This document shows positions 37,142 to 43,819 of a DNA stretch of 64,000 nt, one piece after another. Every line of letters begins with the position of its first letter. The first letter of the stretch is position 1. The stretch lies in NCBI RefSeq assembly GCF_039904985.1, contig NZ_CP157005.1, forward strand, positions 3,553,501 through 3,617,500, given 5' to 3'. Source of the stretch: Methylomonas sp. AM2-LC (GTDB lineage: Bacteria; Pseudomonadota; Gammaproteobacteria; Methylococcales; Methylomonadaceae). Under the pieces are notes generated by a model. That model made no database searches and was not told the origin of the DNA. It saw nothing but the letters and a program-made list of their open reading frames with translations. The position numbers and the translations under genes were made by a program.

Positions 37142-38638
37142 ATGACCCAAAGCCTTACCTATCCAGGTGTATATATTCAGGAAATTTCTAGCAGTGATCA
37201 TACTATTATAGGAGTTACCACTGCTATTACCGCCTTTATAGGTTGGGCACCAAAGGGTAGTATTTCCAAAGCGGAAGCTATCAGCAGCTGGTCCGAATAC
37301 AGCCGGCTGTATGGTGGCCTGGATAGCCGAAGTTATCTGGGCTATGCTGTTAATCAGTATTTCGAAAACGGTGGCCAGCAAGCTTATATTGTGCGTCTGG
37401 TTGATCCAACAACAGCCACATCAGCCAGCGTAACAATTGCGGGAATGACGGTAACAGCCTCTGCGCCAGGTTCCTGGCTTAATGGTTACCGCATTAACAT
37501 ACAAACCATAGCCAATGATGCGCAACGTTTTAATTTACATGTTTATGGAGCTGGCATTAATGCGCCTTTACTATCAAGCTATGCGAATTTATCGCTACAA
37601 GCCACTGATGCACAGTATGTCAGCACTGTAATCGCCAATAGCGCTGATATTATTCAAGTTACTGTCAACAATGCCAGTAATGCGCCGGTAGCAGGTGATT
37701 ATCTGCTGGCAAACGGTAGTGATGGCAGTGTGTTAAATCCGGGTAGTGCACAATTCCATGCCGCCTTAGCAGGAGATGGCGTTAATACCGGACTATACTT
37801 GTTAACAAAAGTCGATCTGTTTAATTTATTGGTGGTGCCGGGTGAATCCGACCCGGTTACCGTGAATACGTTACAGGCTTTTGCCAAACAAAACACTGCA
37901 TTTCTAATTACTAGCTCTGCCAGTACGGATACCTATGCCAACCTGAGTCAAAACGCTTCCCCTGATAGTCGCTTAACGGGTGACAACGCCTGCAACGCAG
38001 CTTACTATTTTCCGTGGATTAATGCGCCTGATCCTCTGCAACAAAATAATTTACGCGCATTTCCACCCTGCGGTTTTGTGGCTGGTATTTATGCACAGAT
38101 TGACAGTAATAACGGCGTATGGAAAGCTCCGGCTGGCGTTAATGCCAGCATTCGCGGTAGCAGCTCATTGCTTGAAACGCTTAATGATCAGGAACAAGGC
38201 GTATTAAATAATAAAGCGATTAATTGTCTGCGCAATTTTCCCAGCTATGGAATGGTGATTTGGGGGGCTAGAACCTTACAGGGCAGTAGCAGTCAGAGTT
38301 CGGAGTGGGAATATATTCCTGTCAGACGCACGGCCTTATTTATCGAAGCCAGTGTGAAGCGTGGTTTACAGTGGGTGGTGTTCGAAATCAATGCGGAACC
38401 GTTATGGGCGCAAATCCGCTTAAGCATTTCAACATTTTTGGAAACACTGTTTCAGCAAGGCGCATTTCAGGGGCAAACACCACAACAGGCCTATTTTGTA
38501 AAATGCGACCAGACTACTACCAGTCAGACTGATATTAATCAGGGCTTGGTGAATATTGTAATTGGATTTGCGCCATTAAAACCCGCTGAATTTATCGTAA
38601 TCAACTTGCAACAAATTGCGCTGAAGCCTGCACCTTAA
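37142..38638 (+). CDS. Orphan phage-tail-sheath-like protein
   Basis: From the ATG at 37142, which has GGAG 8 bp upstream, the protein is 498 residues. A GTG at 37124 would add six residues. The start (TYPGVYIQEISSSDHTIIGV, TAFIGWAPKG) and the C-terminal domain (RTALFIEASVKRGLQWVVFE, LWAQIRLSISTFLETLFQQGAFQG, GFAPLKPAEFIVI) are those of contractile-tail sheath proteins of phages, R-pyocins and extracellular injection systems. No tube, baseplate, spike or AAA ATPase gene is nearby, so this is not part of a visible tail locus. It is the third gene of the sigma/VWA unit. Its function there is unknown. Confidence 0.87.
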   Translation: MTQSLTYPGVYIQEISSSDHTIIGVTTAITAFIGWAPKGSISKAEAISSWSEYSRLYGGLDSRSYLGYAVNQYFENGGQQAYIVRLVDPTTATSASVTIAGMTVTASAPGSWLNGYRINIQTIANDAQRFNLHVYGAGINAPLLSSYANLSLQATDAQYVSTVIANSADIIQVTVNNASNAPVAGDYLLANGSDGSVLNPGSAQFHAALAGDGVNTGLYLLTKVDLFNLLVVPGESDPVTVNTLQAFAKQNTAFLITSSASTDTYANLSQNASPDSRLTGDNACNAAYYFPWINAPDPLQQNNLRAFPPCGFVAGIYAQIDSNNGVWKAPAGVNASIRGSSSLLETLNDQEQGVLNNKAINCLRNFPSYGMVIWGARTLQGSSSQSSEWEYIPVRRTALFIEASVKRGLQWVVFEINAEPLWAQIRLSISTFLETLFQQGAFQGQTPQQAYFVKCDQTTTSQTDINQGLVNIVIGFAPLKPAEFIVINLQQIALKPAP

Positions 38639-38678
38639 TCATACAGTCTGCGCAATTATGCTTAGCATCCCTTTTTAG

Positions 38679-38732
38679 AAACGTTCCCGTGGTAAAGATG
38701 CTGAGCAAGTTGACTATCAAGACTACCATTAA
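38679..38732 (+). pseudogene. Remnant of HigB toxin C-terminus
   Basis: The frame ending at the TAA of 38730-38732 reads RGKDAEQVDYQDYH, close to the usual HigB/RelE-type ending (W..GDAxxVEIVDYH) that stands immediately before a HigA gene. A stop at 38676-38678 closes the frame upstream and no larger toxin frame exists. This looks like the last codons of a deleted or decayed higB. The match is short, so the call rests partly on its position. Confidence 0.55.
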
Positions 38733-38737
38733 GACTG

Positions 38738-39010
38738 ATGAATGTGAGTAGAATGCACAATCCGGCTCACCCTGGCGGGTTATTGCGGGAATGGTTGCCT
38801 GAAAACATGTCAATAAGCGCTACATCTAAACAATTGCAAGTTTCTCGGGTAACGCTTTCAAAGGTGCTGAATGGCAAATCCGGCGCAACGGTAGGTAAGG
38901 CATTGCGGCTTTCGGCATGGTTAAATACATCCCCGGAAATTTGGCTTAATATGCAAACACAATGGGATTTATGGCAAGTACAACCACCACTCCGAAGAGA
39001 ATGCCATTAG
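38738..39010 (+). CDS. higA: HigA-family antitoxin (helix-turn-helix)
   Basis: Protein of 90 residues with the family start HNPAHPGGLLREWLPENMSIS, an XRE-type helix-turn-helix (SATSKQLQVSRVTLSKVLNGKS) and the conserved ALRLSAWLNTSPEIWLNMQTQWDLW. HigA proteins repress their own operon and neutralise the HigB mRNA interferase. Only a HigB C-terminal scrap is present directly upstream, so this appears to be an orphan antitoxin. A second in-frame ATG at 38753 is also possible as the start. Confidence 0.9.
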   Translation: MNVSRMHNPAHPGGLLREWLPENMSISATSKQLQVSRVTLSKVLNGKSGATVGKALRLSAWLNTSPEIWLNMQTQWDLWQVQPPLRRECH

Positions 39011-39167
39011 ATAGATAAACAGTTTAGTAAGCTATAAAACTTGGCCTACATCTGATATAAGGTGACCTCATTAGCGGTTTAGTCCTACGACCCCAAAGCG
39101 ACATTTACAGCTTTGCGCTCAATGTCCGCTAGAATTTAATGAGCTGCCTTTCAACTTAAAGTTTTTG

Positions 39168-39941
39168 TTAAACACGCTCTTCATCTCGCAGAGTCAGAAC
39201 TTCATAGCCATCTTCTGTAACCGCAATAGTATGTTCCCATTGTGCAGAGAGCTTTTTGTCACGAGTAACAACTGTCCAACCATCACGCTTTGTTTTAATT
39301 TTAGCTTCGCCTTGGTTGATCATTGGCTCAATTGTAAAAGTCATACCTTCTTGCAAAACAATTCCGCTATTCGGTTTTCCGTAATGTAAAACATGAGGTC
39401 CTTCATGCATTTCTTGACCAATACCATGACCACAGTATTCACGTACAACTGAATAGCCTTGTGAAGATGCAAATTTTTGTATAGCGTAACCAATATCACC
39501 AAGTGTTGCTCCAGGTTTTACAGCACGAATACCATGCCACATAGCGTCGTAAGTTTTATTAACTAGCCTTTTGGCTATAGGTGAAGCATCCCCGACTATG
39601 TACATTTTACTTGAGTCGGCGATAAAATCATTTTTTTCGAGCGTTATATCGACATTTATGATGTCGCCAGACTTAAGTAATTGGGTAGCAGAAGGCATGC
39701 CGTGACAGACAACATCATTGATTGATGTGTTTATAACAAAAGGAAAATCATATTGTCCTTTACTGGCCGGTCTTGCGTTTAATGTGTTGGTAATAAAATC
39801 TTCAACCAAATCATTTATTTCCATGGTTGAAATGCCAACTTTGATGCGTTGATCGAGATAAGTAAACACAGATGCGAGCAAACGCCCTGATTCACGCATC
39901 AATTCAAGTTCCTTCTCATTTTTTAGGATAACACTAGCCAT
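39168..39941 (-). CDS. map: Type I methionine aminopeptidase
   Basis: From the ATG at 39941 the protein has 257 residues (MASVILKNEKELELMRESG). All metal ligands of the family are visible: VVCHGMPS with the active-site His, INVDITL and ADSSKM with the two aspartates, GHGIGQEMHEGPHVLHYG with the His ligand, FTIEPM and QWEHTIAV with the two glutamates. It removes the N-terminal Met from new proteins. An upstream start at 39971 would lie deeper inside the ParD-like gene and is unlikely. It overlaps that gene by 8 bp, so it may be an accessory copy translated with a DNA-binding partner and not the housekeeping enzyme. Confidence 0.93.
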   Translation of the reverse strand: MASVILKNEKELELMRESGRLLASVFTYLDQRIKVGISTMEINDLVEDFITNTLNARPASKGQYDFPFVINTSINDVVCHGMPSATQLLKSGDIINVDITLEKNDFIADSSKMYIVGDASPIAKRLVNKTYDAMWHGIRAVKPGATLGDIGYAIQKFASSQGYSVVREYCGHGIGQEMHEGPHVLHYGKPNSGIVLQEGMTFTIEPMINQGEAKIKTKRDGWTVVTRDKKLSAQWEHTIAVTEDGYEVLTLRDEERV

Positions 39942-40140
39942 TGCTAACCTCAAATAACCCAACGGAAGCAAGGCTTAGTTGTTCTCGTAAAATCTCTGTG
40001 TAAGTCATGTTGGGATGTGTTTCAGCTAGCATGCCGATTTTTATCCAAAACTCAGCCTGAGAATTGATAGAGCGAACCATTGTGCCACTGGCTTTCCGGA
40101 TCTCTTCATGTAGTTCATCACTGATTTTAACGATACCCAT
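39934..40140 (-). CDS. ParD-like antitoxin-family protein
   Basis: Protein of 68 residues from the ATG at 40140 (MGIVKISDELHEEIRKASG). It shows the ribbon-helix-helix-like start of the ParD-like family (PF11903, from memory), with SINSQAEFWIKIGMLAETHPN. A longer in-frame extension to 40410 runs through sequence of a different character and is not expected to be translated. The start is followed upstream by a palindromic operator-like site. The 8-bp overlap with map indicates translational coupling in a toxin-antitoxin-like layout. Confidence 0.75.
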   Translation of the reverse strand: MGIVKISDELHEEIRKASGTMVRSINSQAEFWIKIGMLAETHPNMTYTEILREQLSLASVGLFEVSNG

Positions 40141-40151
40141 AACTACCTTTA

Positions 40152-40168
40152 ATATACGAAACGTATAT
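40152..40168. promoter_or_regulatory. Operator-like palindrome upstream of the ParD-like gene
   Basis: ATATACG-AAA-CGTATAT is a perfect inverted repeat 12 bp upstream of the ParD-like start codon, with a further TGTATAT half-site at 40174-40180. The position suits autoregulation by a ribbon-helix-helix dimer. Confidence 0.5.
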
Positions 40169-40194
40169 GAATTGTATATTATCATAAAGATGAT

Positions 40195-40460
40195 CACAAG
40201 AGTTTGCAATGGACGGTAAACGTTCGAGCTAACCAGCTTGCCGTAGTGGGTCCGGTCGTTGAGCGCAGGTAGGCCTAGATCTTTTTTACCCGTGCCGCAC
40301 AGGAAAGGAGGAGCCTGACTTCTTGGCACATGTGACCCGTGCGGGTGTAGACATACGGTGCCGATCCGAACGATCAAAGAAGCGAAAAGTCTGCTGGATT
40401 TTTGATCCAAGTCGAATCATTGACGGCAATGAGTCAGTTTTCGACTGGTGTTGACAACGG
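40195..40460. mobile_element. GC-richer island, possible insertion-sequence remnant
   Basis: Within the 640-bp gap before arsC, about 260 bp are visibly richer in G and C than the AT-rich flanks, with abrupt edges. Read on the minus strand, the stretch from 40458 down has TGTCAACACCAG then TCGAAAACTGACTC, reminiscent of IS21-type element ends. No transposase survives. The remaining gap to 40780 is AT-rich and must carry the arsC promoter. The element identity is a guess. Confidence 0.3.
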
Positions 40461-40780
40461 TACGTTTTAAAAACAAAAGCCGTTTTGATTTACATCCTTA
40501 AAATACATATAACCAATTAATTTACCCCCAACCGATAATTCGCGACAACCATCCAGATCGCATTAGATTCAGGGTAATGTTCTGTATAGTCTTGTCGCAA
40601 TACTGCTAAGTCTATTACGAATTATTCAGCCTTTATGCATGCCCCCCCATTAAATTGATTATTTGATTTGAAGGGTGCTATACAAACTTATATTTCAATA
40701 TTTATTGAAATATAAAAATATATATTTTATCATAGCCTCAGTTATCAACTTTTTCTCACAGCTATCAAATCAATTTAACC

Positions 40781-41260
40781 ATGCATGTTTTATTTCTTTG
40801 TACAGGCAATTCCTGTCGCTCAATCTTAGCTGAAGCGACTTTTAATCACCTAGCCCCAACGGGTTGGCGGGCATTGAGTGCTGGTAGTAAACCTACTGGC
40901 CAAGTGCATCCACACTCATTGGCTTTACTTGCAAGCGAAGGAATTTCTACCGAAGGCTATTTCAGTAAATCCTGGCAGGATTTGCCCGTCACGCCGGATA
41001 TTGTCATTAGTGTGTGTGGCAATGCGGCTAACGAAACTTGTCCGGCCTATTTAGGCCCGGTAATGCGTAGCCATTGGGGTGTTGAAGATCCGGCGCATGT
41101 AACGGGTAGCGATGCAGAAATTGATGCGGCTTTTATGCAGGCTTATGGCATTTTGCGTTATCGCATAGAACAGTTTTTGGCTTTGCCTTTAACTGCTTTA
41201 CAAAATGATCAAGCGCAACTTAAAAAGGAACTGGATCGTATTGGTGAGTTGTTGCCTTAA
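40781..41260 (+). CDS. arsC: Arsenate reductase, low-molecular-weight phosphatase type
   Basis: Protein of 159 residues starting MHVLFLCTGNSCRS, with the CX5R phosphate-binding loop holding the nucleophilic Cys. Further cysteines occur in VISVCGNAANETC, which fits the three-cysteine thioredoxin-linked arsenate reductases that relay a disulfide. SHWGVEDPAHVTGSD is the conserved acid loop. It reduces arsenate to arsenite for export. A C-terminal extension of about 25 residues is helical and charged. It lies upstream of arsR and acr3 on the same strand. Confidence 0.93.
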   Translation: MHVLFLCTGNSCRSILAEATFNHLAPTGWRALSAGSKPTGQVHPHSLALLASEGISTEGYFSKSWQDLPVTPDIVISVCGNAANETCPAYLGPVMRSHWGVEDPAHVTGSDAEIDAAFMQAYGILRYRIEQFLALPLTALQNDQAQLKKELDRIGELLP

Positions 41261-41380
41261 ATACAACTATCCATTTGGGTTATTAAAAACCAACATAATT
41301 TCTGAAGGATGGATAGTTAGCAAAGTTTGTAACTATGCAGCGTAGTTTTTTTCAATTAAAACTAATTGACTATAAACAAC

Positions 41381-41432
41381 GTGAAGCGCATCGGTCGCGA
41401 ATGATGCGCCTCCTGACGTCGGCACATCCTAT
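41381..41432 (+). repeat. Palindromic repeat (copy 2), upstream of arsR
   Basis: A 52-bp unit from GTGAAGCGCATC to GGCACATCCTAT. It matches the reverse complement of 41887-41938 at 48 of 52 positions and is clearly related to the copy interrupted by the insertion element near 49481. Similarity with that copy may extend about 20 bp further (TTTTACGSTGA). Its left terminus has decayed. Confidence 0.8.
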
Positions 41433-41496
41433 CCAGGCTTACTTTTACGGTGAGTAATTACCAAAGTTTATTTATTACCCAACTTATAGGTTAAAT

Positions 41497-41829
41497 ATGG
41501 AAATATCATCAGCGGTGATTATCCTTGCTGCACTCGCACAGGATTCCCGCTTGGCTATCTATCGCACCTTAGTGCAGTCAGGCCCACAGGGCATGGCTGC
41601 AGGCAAGATTAGCGAGGCCACGGGTATACCGCCCTCCTCGCTGTCTTTCCATATGAAAGAACTGAGTATTGCCAATCTGGTCAGCTCGCGCCAAGAGGGT
41701 CGCTTTGTTATTTATGCGGCCAACTTTGCCACGATGAATGCCTTATTGGCCTTTATGACTGAAAACTGCTGCGGGGGCAATCCACCTGTATCGTTAGAAT
41801 GTCTAGCCTGTCCACCCAGCCAAGACTAA
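41497..41829 (+). CDS. arsR: ArsR-family arsenite-responsive repressor
   Basis: Protein of 110 residues with a winged helix (ALAQDSRLAIYRTLVQSGPQ, GKISEATGIPPSSLSFHMKEL, VSSRQEGRFVIYAAN). The arsenite-binding cysteines of the classical E. coli type near the recognition helix are absent. Instead a C-terminal cluster is present: NCCGG followed by LECLACPP. This matches ArsR proteins that bind As(III) through a C-terminal Cys pair plus a third Cys, as known from Acidithiobacillus ferrooxidans. It probably represses the ars genes. It sits between two inverted copies of the palindromic repeat. Confidence 0.92.
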   Translation: MEISSAVIILAALAQDSRLAIYRTLVQSGPQGMAAGKISEATGIPPSSLSFHMKELSIANLVSSRQEGRFVIYAANFATMNALLAFMTENCCGGNPPVSLECLACPPSQD

Positions 41830-41886
41830 TACGATAAAAATGCGGCAGTCGCTTTACATGTTTCTTTGTCACTATTTACCGCCTGC

Positions 41887-41958
41887 ATAGGATATGCCGA
41901 CGCCAGGAGGCGCATCAATCGCGACAGATGCGCTTCACTTTGCTCAGCTTACCCTATA
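41887..41958 (-). repeat. Palindromic repeat (copy 3), between arsR and acr3
   Basis: Read on the minus strand this is the same unit as at 41381, with the left part better kept (GCTGAGCAAAGTGAAGCGCATC) and TATCCTAT at the end. With copy 2 it flanks arsR in inverted orientation. It may separate arsR and acr3 transcripts or lie within one mRNA as a large hairpin. Confidence 0.8.
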
Positions 41959-42038
41959 GGCCATTGATTATAATTGCACTAAAACTGCGCTGCACCGTTA
42001 GCGTTTCTTTATCTATACATTTGATACAGGATAAATTT

Positions 42039-43058
42039 ATGAATCTGTTTGAACGCTACCTTTCGTTATGGGTCGCTCTTTGCATTTTGGCTGGTATTGG
42101 TTTTGGGCAACTATGGCCTGAGGTATTTCAGAGCATAGGTAGCCTTGAATATGCGCAAGTCAATTTGCCAGTGGGTATATTGATTTGGGTGATGATTATT
42201 CCCATGTTGATTAAGGTGGACTTTACCGCCTTGCATCAGGTCAAAACTCATTGGAAAGGGATAGGTGTTACCTTATTTATCAATTGGGCGGTTAAACCCT
42301 TTTCCATGGCCTTACTGGGTTGGTTATTTATCCGACACATTTTCGCATCCTATTTACCTGCCGAACAACTGGACAGTTACATCGCTGGATTGATTTTACT
42401 AGCGGCAGCACCGTGTACCGCCATGGTGTTTGTGTGGAGTAAGCTGACCGATGGTGATCCTTTATTCACGCTGACTCAAGTGGCATTAAATGACACCATC
42501 ATGATATTTGCCTTTGCGCCCATCGTTGCCTTGTTACTCGGCATATCGTCGATTAGCGTTCCTTGGGATACGCTATTAACTTCGGTACTACTGTATATCG
42601 TGATACCAGTGATACTTGCCCAGCTTTGCCGAAAATTATTGCTAAAAAAAGGCGAAACTGCTTTCGCTACGGTTATGCAGCACTTGGGGCATTGGTCGAT
42701 GGCGGCCTTGTTAATTACGCTAATACTATTGTTCGGTTTTCAGGGTGAAGCGATCATTAAGCAACCCCTAGTCATTGCCATACTTGCCGTGCCGATTCTG
42801 CTTCAGGTGTTTTTTAATGCCAGCCTGGCCTATTGGTTAAACCGTAAAGTGGGTGAAAAACATAATATCGCCTGCCCATCAGCGCTGATTGGTGCCAGTA
42901 ACTTCTTTGAATTAGCCGTTGCTACAGCCATTAGTTTATTTGGCTTTGATTCTGGCGCGGCATTGGCCACAGTGGTTGGCGTATTAATTGAAGTACCGGT
43001 CATGTTGCTGGCAGTTGTGGTCGTCAATGCCAGCAAACAATGGTACGAAAATGGTTAA
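42039..43058 (+). CDS. acr3: Arsenite efflux permease, ACR3 family
   Basis: From the ATG at 42039 (AGGA 8 bp upstream) the protein has 339 residues starting MNLFERYLSLWVALCI. An upstream ATG at 41928 lies inside the palindromic repeat and is unlikely. Ten membrane helices are expected. The ACR3 hallmark AAPCTAMVFVWSKLTDGDPLF with the essential Cys, the ALNDTIM helix and IGASNFFELAVATAISLFG are present. It exports arsenite using the proton motive force. It ends 21 bp from the convergent rhomboid gene. Confidence 0.94.
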   Translation: MNLFERYLSLWVALCILAGIGFGQLWPEVFQSIGSLEYAQVNLPVGILIWVMIIPMLIKVDFTALHQVKTHWKGIGVTLFINWAVKPFSMALLGWLFIRHIFASYLPAEQLDSYIAGLILLAAAPCTAMVFVWSKLTDGDPLFTLTQVALNDTIMIFAFAPIVALLLGISSISVPWDTLLTSVLLYIVIPVILAQLCRKLLLKKGETAFATVMQHLGHWSMAALLITLILLFGFQGEAIIKQPLVIAILAVPILLQVFFNASLAYWLNRKVGEKHNIACPSALIGASNFFELAVATAISLFGFDSGAALATVVGVLIEVPVMLLAVVVVNASKQWYENG

Positions 43059-43079
43059 ACAGGATAAATACAAGTCGAA

Positions 43080-43775
43080 TTATTCTTCAACGGTAGCGCT
43101 ATTACTCTTAATAAAAAATCGATACAATAGTGCACCGGCAGCAAAGCCACCCAGATGCGACCACCAGGCTGAACTGGTGGCTGCGCCAGCAAACATTGCC
43201 GCTGTGCTAATTTCCTGTAACTGCAAGATAACCCAAAAGCCTAAAAAAGCTACCGCAGGTATTTCAAAGAAAAGCGGATAGAAAAAAATTGGCACTAAAA
43301 TTAATACTTTGGCATACGGGAAGCGGAAAAAGTAAGCGCCCAACACCCCGGCAATGGCACCAGAAGCACCGACTACGGGTATCACCAGTTCCTGCGAAAA
43401 ATACCATTGAGCATAGGTGGCTAGAAAACCGCACAATAAATAAAACACTATAAAACGACCATGCCCCATCAAATCTTCTATGTTGTCGGCAAAGATCCAT
43501 AAGAACACCAAATTAAACAGGATATGCAACCACCCGCCATGTATAAATAAACTGGTAATAAATGATAGATAATAATCGTAAGGTAGCCCAAAATCGTAAG
43601 CCCACGCTCGATGTGTGTAGCGGATTGGCACCATGCCATATAAATACAGGATACGCTGTGCCATGTGGTCTGGCATTATCAGCATGGCCAAAAACACGAC
43701 TACGCAGACCACCATGATAGCCCAGGTTACATAGGGTCTGGTTAAACAAGGGATGGAGTCTCTAATAGGTATCAT
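43080..43775 (-). CDS. Rhomboid-family intramembrane serine protease
   Basis: Protein of 231 residues with about six membrane helices. The catalytic Ser lies in VVGASGAIAGVLGAYF and the partner His in SSAWWSHLGGFAAGALLY; the L1 loop region has ITSLFIHGGWLHILFNLVFLWIF with the conserved His and Asn. These features mark an active rhomboid that cleaves membrane proteins within their helices. The substrate is unknown. It lies 44 bp downstream of hrpA on the same strand and could be co-transcribed. Confidence 0.92.
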   Translation of the reverse strand: MIPIRDSIPCLTRPYVTWAIMVVCVVVFLAMLIMPDHMAQRILYLYGMVPIRYTHRAWAYDFGLPYDYYLSFITSLFIHGGWLHILFNLVFLWIFADNIEDLMGHGRFIVFYLLCGFLATYAQWYFSQELVIPVVGASGAIAGVLGAYFFRFPYAKVLILVPIFFYPLFFEIPAVAFLGFWVILQLQEISTAAMFAGAATSSAWWSHLGGFAAGALLYRFFIKSNSATVEE

Positions 43776-43819
43776 TTAAGGTTCCCATATGTAATAAAAT
43801 TCAAAAAAGTTCTGACAGC

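Noticed and set aside
37142..38638. Prophage or complete contractile injection system around the sheath gene
   Set aside because: No tube, baseplate, spike, tape-measure, integrase or AAA ATPase gene lies on either side; only the sheath-like protein is present.
40141..40410. Extension of the ParD-like gene to a 158-residue protein
   Set aside because: The extra 90 residues cross the palindromic operator and the compositionally odd island and show no conserved pattern; the ATG at 40140 fits the family start.
41928..42038. Longer start of acr3 adding 37 residues
   Set aside because: That ATG lies inside the palindromic repeat; the ATG at 42039 has a ribosome-binding site and matches the family N-terminus.
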